The translations under genes were made by a program, and so were the position numbers. A DNA stretch of 49,011 bases from CAZJRB01 sp964547995 (GTDB lineage Bacteria; Planctomycetota; Planctomycetia; Pirellulales; Thermoguttaceae). The stretch spans positions 1 through 49,011 of the forward strand of contig CAZJRB010000046.1 in the NCBI GenBank assembly GCA_964547995.1. The letters are read 5' to 3'. The notes beneath the pieces were generated by a model that saw only the letters and a list, made by a program, of their open reading frames with translations, was not told the DNA's origin and did no database searches. Positions 30,647-39,791 of this stretch are shown here, in pieces; the stretch's first letter is position 1, and each line of letters opens with the position of its first letter.

Positions 30647-32911
30647 TTACGGAATGACGCAATACGCCTCGAATTCGACAACGTGGAATTGTGAGTTTGA
30701 GCTGTTGTACAGCCCGAAGAGCTTGACCGATTTGACCGGCTGGCTGGGAACGCGGATCCGCTGCCAACTCCGCCACTCGCCCCGGTTGTTATTCACCAAT
30801 GGGGTGTAATTCCTGCCGTCGGCCGAGATGGCCACCGCGTAGCGGTAGTAGCGGGAATCGCCGTCCCAAAGCTTGATGGCGATGGCATTGAGATTGTAGA
30901 CCTTATCGAAGGTGATCGTCCATTCGCACGGCCAACGGCTGTAGGCATAGCCGGAGGATATCGTATACCTGGTCGTATTGCCGTCCAACAACTGGTGAGC
31001 CCCACTGGAGACGCCCGTGACAACCGTTCCATTGCTCGCCAGGGCGACGTTCCCGCGTTGGACCACGCCGCGGACTTTCGGGCCCTTCGGTCTCTCGCCG
31101 CCGGCCGGGGCAGACGCAGCGGCGGCCGCGGCCAGTGTCTCCAACCGCTTCTGGACTTTCACCTTTGCCAGGCCTTCCAGACCGGGTAGGGCCCGTTGGT
31201 ACCAGTGTTTCACGCGTGCCTGAACCGCTGACTTGATCTCGTCTTCTGCTTTTTCGGCCTGTTCCCACCACGCGTCGCCCACGGCCATTTGCGACGACGG
31301 ATCGGCCGGCCCGGCCATCTCCTTCTCGGCGACTTCGGCCAGTTCAACGTCGCTCCCCTTGGCCAACAGGGACAGGCCCTTCTCCCACTCGCCGCGGGCG
31401 AAACAGTACCACCGCCCGGCCGTCAGGTTGGCCGCCGGGTCGTCCGGATTCGCGGCCAGCGCGGCCCGGGCCTCCTTGATCGAAGCGAACCGGAGCTTAT
31501 CGCGGTTGATGTCGCGGTGCCGGGCCGTTACCGGCTCGATCAAAGAGGCATCCTTGCTCTTCCTGGCGGCATTCAGCGCCAAAGCGGCAAAACCGCTCGC
31601 CGTGTCGTACTCGTCCCGAGATGTATGTTCGTCGGCCAGCGCCATCGCGGCCATGACAATCTGTTGTGCGGCCATCCGGCCCCGCGAACCCGACGGCATC
31701 GACTCGGTCGCCTGCTTCAGCACGTAGACCCTCACCGTCAGAGGCTTGATATTGTAGTCCTGCTGCATGGTGTCGACCACCTGCATCGCCCCGAGCACGT
31801 CGCCCGCCTCGGCCGCCAGGTCGCACGCCGACCGCAGCAGGACGAAACGGGTGTCCGGCTCGTCGGCACTGGCGGCGGCCTGATCGAACAGCTTTCGCGC
31901 CAGCAATATCTTCTGCTGGGAGTTCCGCGCGGCGGCGAACTCATCCTTGAAAATGTCGTGTATCTCCCGCTTGATCTTCTGCTGCGCCGCTCCATCAGGG
32001 ACCGCAAGCCGGTCCGCCGCCAACGATCCGCCGTCGCCGGGCGTATCCGGGCCCGTCCCACCCGCATCCTCCCGACCGCCCGTGCCCATCAGGTCTTCAA
32101 AGGAAGGCTGCGGCGCGTCCGGACCGGGTTGTTGGGAATCGTCGATGGCCGGTCTTTCTTCCGGTCCTTCTTCCTGTCCTTCTTCCGGTTTTTCACCCGG
32201 CTTTTCACCCGGCTTTTCGGGGTCTGTTGCCGAGCCACCGGAATCCGTTGCACCGCCGTCGGACGTATCACCGGCGTCGGTCGTGGCCGGCGCACCGCCG
32301 GTGTCGGCAGGGCCGGCCGGTTCAATCGGAGCGGGTTCGGGCCGGCGGGGTGCAGGCGGCGCCGCCACCTCCCGCCCCTTGTCCCCCCGCGTCAAGAAGA
32401 ACAAACCAAGAATGACCAACATCAACGCAGCGCCGGTAATCCCAACCACGATGATCGCCGGTTGCGGCTTCTGCCTTCGCTCGGATCGACGGGAGACGTG
32501 GGCAATCATCGACGGTGATTCGAAGCTCGGTATCTCCGGCCCCCCCGGCACGTCGCTCGCTTCATCATGCACCGAGGGAGGGGCGAGCACGTGTTTCGGA
32601 GGCGGCGTCGGCTTCTTTTTCGGCTTCAACTTCTCGCGCAATTTCTCGCGCAACTTCTCGTCGTATGCCGCTTTTTTCTCCGGGTTGAGCAGGCAGACTT
32701 TTGCCGACGCGAGTTCGTTGAGAATCCGTTGCGATACGTCCGAGTGTTTCCCGGATTGGTACTGCTTGATGTGGGCCATCCGCGCGTCGGCCGCGTTCGA
32801 GATGACGTCCGGGTCGGTCTCCAACGCCTCGATATTCAGCAGCCGATAATGATTCGGCGGCTGATCTCTGACAGGAATTCCCAGCCATTTGCGATAGGGG
32901 TCGAATGCCAT
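30647..32911 (-). CDS. J-domain-like membrane protein with C-terminal discoidin domain
   Basis: 754 residues. The ATG at 32911 starts MAFDPYRKWLGIPVRDQPPN; in-frame codons upstream up to 33352 are non-coding in character. Residues about 20-95 resemble a J domain (NHYRLLNIEALETDPDVISN, then LLNPEKKAAYDEKLREKL), but the HPD motif is absent. A single membrane helix is at about 152-174. A Pro/Glu/Gly-rich region (to about 320) with EKPGEKPGEKPEE repeats leads to a helical part and a Gly-rich linker. The last 130 residues are an F5/8-type C (discoidin) domain: LLDGNTTRYTISSGYAYSRW, then WSW-like QRIRVPSQ and KSVKLFGLYNSSNS. It is probably an anchored carbohydrate-binding protein with a cytoplasmic J-like partner site. 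This layout is common in planctomycetes, with no known function. Confidence 0.82.
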   Translation of the reverse strand: MAFDPYRKWLGIPVRDQPPNHYRLLNIEALETDPDVISNAADARMAHIKQYQSGKHSDVSQRILNELASAKVCLLNPEKKAAYDEKLREKLREKLKPKKKPTPPPKHVLAPPSVHDEASDVPGGPEIPSFESPSMIAHVSRRSERRQKPQPAIIVVGITGAALMLVILGLFFLTRGDKGREVAAPPAPRRPEPAPIEPAGPADTGGAPATTDAGDTSDGGATDSGGSATDPEKPGEKPGEKPEEGQEEGPEERPAIDDSQQPGPDAPQPSFEDLMGTGGREDAGGTGPDTPGDGGSLAADRLAVPDGAAQQKIKREIHDIFKDEFAAARNSQQKILLARKLFDQAAASADEPDTRFVLLRSACDLAAEAGDVLGAMQVVDTMQQDYNIKPLTVRVYVLKQATESMPSGSRGRMAAQQIVMAAMALADEHTSRDEYDTASGFAALALNAARKSKDASLIEPVTARHRDINRDKLRFASIKEARAALAANPDDPAANLTAGRWYCFARGEWEKGLSLLAKGSDVELAEVAEKEMAGPADPSSQMAVGDAWWEQAEKAEDEIKSAVQARVKHWYQRALPGLEGLAKVKVQKRLETLAAAAAASAPAGGERPKGPKVRGVVQRGNVALASNGTVVTGVSSGAHQLLDGNTTRYTISSGYAYSRWPCEWTITFDKVYNLNAIAIKLWDGDSRYYRYAVAISADGRNYTPLVNNNRGEWRSWQRIRVPSQPVKSVKLFGLYNSSNSQFHVVEFEAYCVIP

Positions 32912-33020
32912 GCCGATTATTATTGCAGAAACCCGCCCGTAACACAAGCGTCCGCCGTCAAGGCGCCCATTTCGGCATTTTGCAGCGGGCAAGTGCCTTC
33001 CACCGTTCGTCGATCCGGTG

Positions 33021-33440
33021 TCACGAGACACCTCCTTGTGATTCGGTCCGGCGGGCGAACCAAAGGATGACGGCTCCCAGGGCCATGACAAACGGCCCTT
33101 CGCCGACGATCCAATAGAGCGGCAACCCGACGGCCCAATCGATCCCGAGCACCACGGCGCCGAAGGCAACCGCCAGCCACCCCAGGCAACGAATGACCGG
33201 CAGATACCGCCGCACGTCGAACGAGACGAACAGCACGAGTCCCCCGTGGTATGCGTAGAGCGCCGAGCAGGACCGCGCCAGGTAACCGACAATCGGCGCC
33301 CGCGGCAACTCGCCCAGACCCAGGCGGCCGTGGATCGCGTCCATCCACTCATAGGGCATCACCACCGGGATTAAGGCCGTCAGCACAAGGAACGCCGAAC
33401 CCCGCAACAGCCATATCAACGCCTTTTCCGCCCAGTGCAT
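33021..33440 (-). CDS. Small integral membrane protein, four helices
   Basis: 139 residues; GAGGTGGAG lies just before the ATG. Four hydrophobic helices can be traced: LIWLLRGSAFLVLTALIPVV, LARSCSALYAYHGGLVLFVS, CLGWLAVAFGAVVLGIDWAV and GEGPFVMALGAVILWFA. No family motif is recognised. It starts the minus-strand run upstream of the J-like gene (110 bases between the stop and the next start). The gap between it and the Gfo/Idh/MocA gene on the other strand (33441-33718) is the promoter region for both; TTGACA near 33574 is a weak promoter candidate for the plus-strand gene. Confidence 0.7.
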   Translation of the reverse strand: MHWAEKALIWLLRGSAFLVLTALIPVVMPYEWMDAIHGRLGLGELPRAPIVGYLARSCSALYAYHGGLVLFVSFDVRRYLPVIRCLGWLAVAFGAVVLGIDWAVGLPLYWIVGEGPFVMALGAVILWFARRTESQGGVS

Positions 33441-33718
33441 TTCTCCACCTCGCTTATCCTCGCCCCCGGGCCGACGTTCCCGGCAACCGGCTTCGTAAGC
33501 CCCGTCGAATTCCCCGTTATGCCGGACATCCTACCGCCCGGAACGGCCCGCGGCAACCTGCGGAGCGGGTCGCTTGACAACACGAATCCGTGTCGTCAGA
33601 ATAAAGGCACCCTCGGGGAAGGCTTTTCCGGACGCGTCCCGAAAAGTCCGACCGGTGCAGAACAGCCATCCGAAAAACCGACCGTCCTCCCCTCCCACCG
33701 AAACGAAAGGGCCACTCC

Positions 33719-35059
33719 ATGAACACCCGAAACAAGCGTAACAAGTCTTTTTCCTCGCGGCGCGAATTCCTCAGGCAATCCGGCAGCGCCTTGACCGGCG
33801 CGGCGTTTCTCAGCGCGGTGGCCCCGCGGGCATACGCCGCCGAGGACAACACGATCAAAGTCGCCCTGGTCGGCTGCGGCGGCCGAGGGACCGGGGCTGC
33901 GGCCCAGGCCCTCTCGACCAAGGGACCCACGAAGCTGTGGGCGATGGCCGACGTGTTCGACTTCCGGCTGAACGGCAGCTACAAGAATCTCTCCCGGCGA
34001 GGCAATCAGGTCGACGTACCCAAGGAGCGGCAATTCCTCGGCATGAACGCGTACAAGAAAGCGATCGACTCGCTCGATCCCGGCGACGTCGTTTTGCTCA
34101 CCACCCCGCCGTGCTTCCGGCCGATCCACCTCGAGTACGCCGTGAAGCAGGGCCGCAACGTCTTTATGGAGAAATCGTTCGCCGTCGACGGCCCGGGCAT
34201 TCGCCGCGTGCTGAAGGCAGGCGAGGAAGCGAAGAAGAAAAACCTCAAGATCGCCGGCGGACTGATGAGCCGACACTTCCCCCAACTCAAAGCCACCATC
34301 GAAGAGATCCACAAGGGCGCGATCGGCGATGTCATCACCTGCTGGTCGTACCGCGAGCACGGCCCGGTCGGCTTCAAGGGCCGGCGCGAGGGCATGAACG
34401 AGCTGGCCCACCAAATCCAGAATTACAGCAACTTCACCTGGATCAACGGCGGCTTCATCCTCGACTGGCTAATCCACAATCTCGACGTCGCCTGCTGGAC
34501 CAAGGACGCGTGGCCAGTCTCGGCCCAAGGGCAAGGCGGACGCCAGGTCCGCGACAAGCCCGACCAGCTCTTCGACCATTGGGCCATCGAATACACCTTT
34601 GCCGACGGGACGCGGATGTTTGGCCAGGCCCGGCACATGAGCGGCTGCTGGGGCTTCTTCGGCAATAAGATCCACGGCACGAAAGGCTCCGCCGAGCTGG
34701 GCGAAGGAATTGGCAGACCACGCATCTTCAAGGACTACAACCAGAAAGAAGTCGCCTGGGAGTATTCCGGACAGCGCGGCAGCGGCTACCAGATCGAGCA
34801 CGATCTGCTCTTCGACGCCATTCGAAACGACAAGCCGCACAACGAGACCGAGCGGTGCGCCTACGCCGCGCTAACCGGCATCCTCGGCCGCATGGCCGGC
34901 GAGTCGGGAAAGCAGGTCACCTGGGACCAGGCCCTGGCATCGAATCTGGAACTGTGCCCCGGGCTCGACGAATTCACGATGGAGTCCGACCCGCCGGTCA
35001 AACCCGACGACAAGGGCCAATACCCGGTCGCCAAGCCCGGCTTCACCAAGGCGTTTTAG
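33719..35059 (+). CDS. Tat-exported Gfo/Idh/MocA oxidoreductase
   Basis: 446 residues. The N-terminus carries a Tat signal (SSRREFLRQSG then a hydrophobic stretch, cleaved after AYA). The NAD-binding Rossmann motif follows: KVALVGCGGRGTGAA. The C-terminal domain has the family pattern, including NVFMEKSFAVDGPGIRRVL, with the lysine of the EK dipeptide that is expected to help catalysis. Export of a nicotinamide-dependent dehydrogenase is a planctomycete speciality, and cofactor is thought to fold in before export. Substrates are probably sugars or inositols, not readable here. It is preceded by a long intergenic region and stands alone on this strand. A second such protein lies at 40305. Confidence 0.9.
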   Translation: MNTRNKRNKSFSSRREFLRQSGSALTGAAFLSAVAPRAYAAEDNTIKVALVGCGGRGTGAAAQALSTKGPTKLWAMADVFDFRLNGSYKNLSRRGNQVDVPKERQFLGMNAYKKAIDSLDPGDVVLLTTPPCFRPIHLEYAVKQGRNVFMEKSFAVDGPGIRRVLKAGEEAKKKNLKIAGGLMSRHFPQLKATIEEIHKGAIGDVITCWSYREHGPVGFKGRREGMNELAHQIQNYSNFTWINGGFILDWLIHNLDVACWTKDAWPVSAQGQGGRQVRDKPDQLFDHWAIEYTFADGTRMFGQARHMSGCWGFFGNKIHGTKGSAELGEGIGRPRIFKDYNQKEVAWEYSGQRGSGYQIEHDLLFDAIRNDKPHNETERCAYAALTGILGRMAGESGKQVTWDQALASNLELCPGLDEFTMESDPPVKPDDKGQYPVAKPGFTKAF

Positions 35060-35096
35060 TTAGGGAACACTCAGAAATAACTTCGCCATTTGCCCA

Positions 35097-35120
35097 TAAA
35101 GCCGCGACCGTTGGTCGCGC
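35097..35120. repeat. Single CGCGACC palindrome after the Gfo/Idh/MocA gene
   Basis: TAAAGCCGCGACC, then GTTGGTCGCGC, is a degenerate member of the 13462 family, in the gap between the two converging genes. Confidence 0.8.
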
Positions 35121-35165
35121 CAAACATTAACTCCAAGAGAATGAGCCGCTATAAGCCGCACGGCG

Positions 35166-35636
35166 TTATTCAGAGGGTTGTTTTTTTGCCGGGCGGTGCA
35201 GGTCTTCTTTGAGTTTCTGGAGTCGCTCGTCAAAGAGTTTGCGTTGGGGCTCGGTCAATACCGGCCGCACGGGCTCCGGCTGTCGCAACAGTGACGGGGC
35301 GGTGTGCATGAAGGCCTTCTTTTCTTTGCGGACCTTCTTCAGTTCCTCCTTGTCGCCCGACTCCTTGACCTTTCTGACGGCCTCCGCGTACGCATCGACT
35401 TTCTCGTGGTTTTTCTTGTACCACGCCCTCCATGCGGCATGGCCCTCGGCGACGATCTTCGCGAGTTGCGGTTTCTGCTGCTTGGTCAGATCGAGCGTGT
35501 CGAGCACCCCCTGCACCAGAGCGGCATGCTTGTCGAGCGGCCCCCGCTTGGTGAACTCGCCCTCCTTCTTTTCGGCCCCGGCGACCGTGCTACATCCGAA
35601 CAGAATCGTACAAACAATCAAGAGCCGACTGTGCAT
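35166..35636 (-). CDS. Small exported Lys-rich protein, Spy/CpxP-like
   Basis: 156 residues from the ATG at 35636; GGGAGG lies six bases upstream, and longer in-frame codons are unsupported. Residues 1-21 form a signal peptide (LLIVCTILFGCSTVAG). The protein is then charged and helical with an LTKQQKPQL motif (LDLTKQQKPQLAKIVAEG) and a later LTEPQRKLFDERLQKLKEDL, which together resemble the Spy/CpxP family's LTxxQ pattern. In Gram-negative bacteria such proteins are periplasmic chaperones or stress sensors. It has no partner in the window. The family call is tentative because no cysteine or metal site is present to test it. Confidence 0.7.
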   Translation of the reverse strand: MHSRLLIVCTILFGCSTVAGAEKKEGEFTKRGPLDKHAALVQGVLDTLDLTKQQKPQLAKIVAEGHAAWRAWYKKNHEKVDAYAEAVRKVKESGDKEELKKVRKEKKAFMHTAPSLLRQPEPVRPVLTEPQRKLFDERLQKLKEDLHRPAKKQPSE

Positions 35637-35734
35637 CGTCACCCTCCCGTGTCGATTTGGGACACACCAGCAAACCGTAATATAACACATCCCGTCAAGG
35701 CAGGCACGGCCTGCCGGGCGATATCCAGTCCCGG

Positions 35735-36445
35735 CTAACCGGCCGCAAAACGTTTCGGCCCCTCGCGGCAGAGATCCAACAGCGGGCAGTCCTCGCACTC
35801 GGGGTTGCGTGCCGAGCAGACGCTCCGGCCGTGGCGGATCAATTGGATGTGAAATTCGAGGACTCGGCTCGGCGGGACCAGCGGTTGGAGTTCCTCGTGG
35901 GCCTTTTCGGCGTCGGATTTCGGATCGATCAGCCCGAGCCGCCGGCTGACGCGATGGACGTGGGTATCGACGGGCAAGACCGGCTTTCGGCACGCGAAAA
36001 GCAGCACGCAAGCGGCCGTCTTCGGCCCCACGCCCGGCAAGGCCCGAAGGTACTCCAAAGCCTCCGGGCTCCGCATGGTGTGAAGAAACTCCAGCGACAT
36101 CTCGCCCCGCTCGTCGTAGATTTTCTGCAAGATCGTCTTGATCCGGGGCGCCTTCCGGTTCGAGAGTCCTGCCCGCCGAATTGCCTTGGCGATCGTCGCT
36201 ACTCGCGCCCGGCGGACCGCATCCCAATCATCGAACCGCCGGCACAGCTCCTCGAACGCAGCGTGGCTATTCGTATCCGACGTATTCTGCGAAAGGATGG
36301 TCGCCATGAGCGCATCGAGCACCGGCCGCCGTCGCGGCGATTTCACCCCCCCCATAAACCCCCCGCAGCCGCCGGCAGACCGCCGCGACCTTCTTGCGCC
36401 CGTTTTCACGGCAAACAGCAGGATCTTGGTCCATTTCTCGCGCAT
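35735..36445 (-). CDS. Endonuclease III-type DNA glycosylase, 5' end frameshifted in a G8 run
   Basis: 236 residues from ATG 36445. The core matches endonuclease III: the helix-hairpin-helix LPGVGPKTAACVLLFACR with K142, D160 in VLPVDTHVHRVSRRLGL, and the 4Fe-4S ligands C210, C217, C220 and C226 (C-x6-C-x2-C-x5-C). It excises oxidised pyrimidines from DNA. The region before residue 30 is odd: another frame, from ATG 36434, carries the expected pre-domain KVAAVCRRLRGVYG, and the two frames meet in a run of eight G (36346-36353). Removing one G would join them. A second copy of this 5' region at 44628 has the joined frame. Either the start is the ATG at 36355 (MGGVKSPRRR), or the intact gene has slipped. 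The function otherwise looks complete. Confidence 0.9.
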   Translation of the reverse strand: MREKWTKILLFAVKTGARRSRRSAGGCGGFMGGVKSPRRRPVLDALMATILSQNTSDTNSHAAFEELCRRFDDWDAVRRARVATIAKAIRRAGLSNRKAPRIKTILQKIYDERGEMSLEFLHTMRSPEALEYLRALPGVGPKTAACVLLFACRKPVLPVDTHVHRVSRRLGLIDPKSDAEKAHEELQPLVPPSRVLEFHIQLIRHGRSVCSARNPECEDCPLLDLCREGPKRFAAG

Positions 36446-36532
36446 TGTACACGAAACATTGGTTTTGCAGCAGACGTACCCCCGTAAAGAGGGGCGTGCC
36501 TTGGGAAAAATTAGGCGCTACACGGTTATGGC

Positions 36533-36558
36533 GCATCATTTTTATTACAAAATGATGC
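36533..36558 (+). promoter_or_regulatory. Palindrome upstream of the NACHT/HEPN operon
   Basis: GCATCATTTT, six bases, AAAATGATGC: a perfect 10-bp inverted repeat (36533-36542 and 36549-36558). It lies nine bases upstream of the -35 element. The first gene begins with an HTH domain, so it is a candidate operator for autoregulation, inferred from position alone. Confidence 0.7.
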
Positions 36559-36567
36559 CAGTCTATA

Positions 36568-36595
36568 TTGACAAATAAGACACCAAGGGTAAAAT
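36568..36595 (+). promoter_or_regulatory. Sigma70-type promoter of the NACHT/HEPN operon
   Basis: TTGACA (36568-36573), 16 bases, TAAAAT (36590-36595). The 180 bases before the operon are conspicuously AT-rich compared with the chromosome around them. Confidence 0.6.
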
Positions 36596-36632
36596 AAACT
36601 CATCTTGATGGCATTATTGATGGAGACGAATG

Positions 36633-39600
36633 ATGGCGATTCTCGATGTAGACCATCTGAAAAACTGCATGAAGGCGCAAGCTGTTACCCAGTCTGAAGT
36701 TGCCAGAATATCAGGGGTTTCCCGCGCGACAGTGAGCCGTTTGCTTGGGCAGCGTCAGTCACGGGTTCATCAGGCCACACTGGAGCGATTGGCACAGACT
36801 CTCAGGGTTGCCCCGGTCCAACTCACCGTTGGGGGTGAGCTTGAGAGATTCAAGCGGTTGGTTGCCGAGGAACAGGGCGAACTCGATTTCCGAGGGATGG
36901 GGATGCCGAGGCTGCAACGTCAGCCGATCGAGGATGTTTTTGTCGACGTTGCTGTTCGAGAGGAAGCCGACGGTGCCGGTGACCAATGCTCCCAAACGCT
37001 TTCCCGTGCAGGCAGACGCGATCCCAGCGAGCCGATCCTCGCCACCGAGTGCATTCGGACTAACGATCGGGTTGTCCTGCTGGGCGATCCGGGCAGTGGG
37101 AAAACGACCGTTCTGCGCTACCTTGCGCACTGGTGTGCAACCGGGGAAGGCGAGGACCGCGGGACCCCTATTTATGTTCGTTTGCCTGACTTGTGTCGTG
37201 TGGAGGAACTTCTTGATGAACCAGTAGACATCGTGGAACTGGTCGCGGCTCGGGCCACCGACCGTTGTCCGGAGATCGAGAGTACCCTTCGGGCAGAATT
37301 GAAGAGCGACAAGAGCTGCTTGGTATTGTTGGACGGACTGGACGAGGTCGGTAGCCAAAAGGGCAGGGAACGTGTTATCGAGTGCGTGCACGAGTTCATC
37401 GACAAATATCCTTGCAACCAGTTTGCCGTCACTTCACGGGTTGTTGGATTTGGGTCCGCTCCGTGGAGGCAGCAGGGTTTTGCGATCTATGGGATGTCGA
37501 CATACGACAGGAAGCAACTTGAGACATTCGCGGAGAAGTGGGCAAAGATACTCTCGCGCCAGGAGAACAAGCCCTACGAAGAAACTCTGAAAACCCTCAA
37601 TGCCGCAATCTTCTCAAATCCACGGGTCCGGGCCCTCGCATCGAATCCGCTTATTCTCACAATTCTTGTCTTGCTCAACGAGACGCGAGGCGGATCGCTT
37701 TCCAGGCGCCGAGTCGACCTCTACGAAAAGGTTGTGGATGTGTTTTTGGACACCTGGGAGAGCAATAAACAGTCTGTCGACAAGTTTAACGATACCTTCA
37801 GCATCGATCTGGACGCGCGCGAGTTTCGCTGGCTTCTGTCCGATCTTGCGCTGGCGATGCAGAAGGCCGAGCGAACGGTGGCTGCGAGGTGGTGGCTCGC
37901 CGAAAGGATGCAAGAGTACCTGCTGCAGCGGCTCGGGTTCGACCCCCAGGAGGCGAAGGGCACGTGCGATCGAATTATCCGGTACCTGATCGAACGGACC
38001 GGGCTTGTCGAGGAACGGGGGCCCGACCTGTTTGCCTTCTCCCATCGGACGCTTCAGGAGTACTTCGCCTCGCTGGGGGTCATCGACGAGGCTGACGCGT
38101 CAGCCTCGCGAGATGCAACCTCTTGTCTGCGTAGCTACTACTTCCATCCCCAGTGGGCGGAGGTCGTCCGTCTGGTGGCGGCACAACTCACGCCCCCATT
38201 GGCCGAGTCGCTTCTGTCCAGCATTCTCGATGATCCGGACCCGATCGGCCGGTTCATGCGGCGCGGACAATTTCTGGCATTGCGTTGTCTTTCCGATGGA
38301 ACGACGATAGCAAACCGCCGGTTGCTGACGGGCATTTTCGACTCGCTTGAATCGCTCGGCCAATCCCGGTGGCTGGGAATTACGTTGGAGGCGATGGATA
38401 TACTCGGAAGCCTTCGAGGAACAAGGCTGCAGAAGGATGCCGAGAGAACCATAACCGCCATTCTCAAAACGGCGGAGAAAGAACTCGACGAAGACGAATT
38501 TGCATGTCTTCACGAAGGTGCTCACGTCCGAGAAATCCTAAAAGCTGCTCAGCGAGCGTTACCTAACGGGCCTGAAGACGATGCCGCGCGGGAAGTGACG
38601 GTGGCGGTGGGTGGCAGGAAATGCCATGTCGTGTGTTTGAATGTGCCGCTTTTCCTGGACGACGCCGATTCCTGGTATGCAAGTGTTTGTTCGCTGTTGA
38701 AAGACCCGCAGCAGAGTACTCGGTTGAAAGAGGCCTTGGTATGCGAACTTGGCCGAAGAGCGACCACCGATCCACGTTCGCAAATTCGACTCCGAAGGAT
38801 CCTTCGGCAGGAACAAGATGCGACCGTACGGGCCGCGAGTGCCTTGGCGCTCGCAGGGGTAACAAAACTACAGAACAGGACGTCGCAACGTCTGGTTCGG
38901 GTGCTCAACCACGATGCGGATGAAGAGGTCAGAATGGCTTGCGCTATAGCATTGAGAGATGTCGCGGGTCGTGATGCGGCCATTCGCCGGCGACTCATGG
39001 ACATTCTCGACAGCGAGCAACCCGCCTGTGTTCGTGCCGGGGCCGCAGCCGGATTGGCAGAAGCGGTGGATTCCCACGCCGACGTCCTGGAACTCTTGCA
39101 ACGATGCGCGTCGATTGAGGAGGAGCCAGACAACGTGAGGGCTTCATGTGCGAGGGCTTTGCAGCGGCAAATAGGAAAGGCCCCGGCGATTTCGGAAACG
39201 TTCAAGTCATGGTTGGACGCGACCGACCCTCCAAGGCTCCAATTGGTTGCCGCTGAATCGTTGGCGAACGCCATGGCCGACGAGAGAATGGAGTGGGATC
39301 ATGCGATTCTCGAAACAATCGGAAGCGTTCTCATGGGCATGAAACACCCTGTGCCAGACGCTTTGCAGGCTTTGCGAGAACTTGCCGCGGCCCGCGAAAC
39401 CCGCCATGGGCTTCGATTGGAAAGCGTTCTTCGCGATTCGCTTCTGCCGCTGGCCGACCAGATTGACATGGCGTTCGTTTTTGGTTCAACCGCGAGGAAC
39501 CGCCAGAATGAGGATAGTGACATCGATTTGCTTGTCATGGGTAGTGTCAATCTAAAGGATATGTCCGGGCCGCTTCGCGAGGCCGAAAGGATTCTGGGCC

Positions 39601-39791
39601 GCCGCATCAATCCGGTCATTTACACGCGGGATTCGTTCCGGCAGAAGTTCCAAGCCGGCGATCCGTTCCTCCTCGACGTGTATCGCCGCGAGAAGATACC
39701 GGTGATCGAGCCGGAAAGAGATTCATCACGAAAGGATTTGGATGATGAGCTTAGAGCAATGGTTGCAGAACGCGTGGCTACAAAAACATGA
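36633..39791 (+). CDS. HTH-NACHT-HEAT-MNT STAND NTPase, sensor/antitoxin fusion
   Basis: About 1052 residues; GGAG lies seven bases before the ATG at 36633 (another ATG is three bases upstream). Residues 8-65 form an XRE-type HTH (TQSEVARISGVSRATVSRLL). The NACHT ATPase has Walker A GDPGSGKTT (152-160), Walker B LVLLDGLDE (231-239), FAVTSR (265-270) and the later FAFSHRTLQEYFASLG. HEAT-like repeats occupy about 730-930 (ATVRAASALALAG, EVRMACAIALRDV). The C-terminus is an MNT domain: FGSTARNRQNEDSDIDLLVM with D964 and D966, and RINPVIYT with Asn where a third Asp is usual. The gene overlaps a HEPN gene by 47 bases. In the usual pair the HTH and MNT parts are adjacent; here NACHT and HEAT sit between them. 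I infer that invader sensing by NACHT/HEAT controls the HEPN toxin through the MNT. Confidence 0.9.
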   Translation: MAILDVDHLKNCMKAQAVTQSEVARISGVSRATVSRLLGQRQSRVHQATLERLAQTLRVAPVQLTVGGELERFKRLVAEEQGELDFRGMGMPRLQRQPIEDVFVDVAVREEADGAGDQCSQTLSRAGRRDPSEPILATECIRTNDRVVLLGDPGSGKTTVLRYLAHWCATGEGEDRGTPIYVRLPDLCRVEELLDEPVDIVELVAARATDRCPEIESTLRAELKSDKSCLVLLDGLDEVGSQKGRERVIECVHEFIDKYPCNQFAVTSRVVGFGSAPWRQQGFAIYGMSTYDRKQLETFAEKWAKILSRQENKPYEETLKTLNAAIFSNPRVRALASNPLILTILVLLNETRGGSLSRRRVDLYEKVVDVFLDTWESNKQSVDKFNDTFSIDLDAREFRWLLSDLALAMQKAERTVAARWWLAERMQEYLLQRLGFDPQEAKGTCDRIIRYLIERTGLVEERGPDLFAFSHRTLQEYFASLGVIDEADASASRDATSCLRSYYFHPQWAEVVRLVAAQLTPPLAESLLSSILDDPDPIGRFMRRGQFLALRCLSDGTTIANRRLLTGIFDSLESLGQSRWLGITLEAMDILGSLRGTRLQKDAERTITAILKTAEKELDEDEFACLHEGAHVREILKAAQRALPNGPEDDAAREVTVAVGGRKCHVVCLNVPLFLDDADSWYASVCSLLKDPQQSTRLKEALVCELGRRATTDPRSQIRLRRILRQEQDATVRAASALALAGVTKLQNRTSQRLVRVLNHDADEEVRMACAIALRDVAGRDAAIRRRLMDILDSEQPACVRAGAAAGLAEAVDSHADVLELLQRCASIEEEPDNVRASCARALQRQIGKAPAISETFKSWLDATDPPRLQLVAAESLANAMADERMEWDHAILETIGSVLMGMKHPVPDALQALRELAAARETRHGLRLESVLRDSLLPLADQIDMAFVFGSTARNRQNEDSDIDLLVMGSVNLKDMSGPLREAERILGRRINPVIYTRDSFRQKFQAGDPFLLDVYRREKIPVIEPERDSSRKDLDDELRAMVAERVATKT

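Noticed and set aside
35097..35120. The palindrome as a terminator for the Gfo/Idh/MocA gene
   Set aside because: No T run, and the same sequence occurs inside a coding region and between other genes, so it is better described as a dispersed repeat.
36245..36445. The frame from ATG 36445 as the true N-terminus of nth
   Set aside because: Not fully excluded, but residues 1-30 there do not resemble endonuclease III, whereas the other frame does and the second copy supports it.
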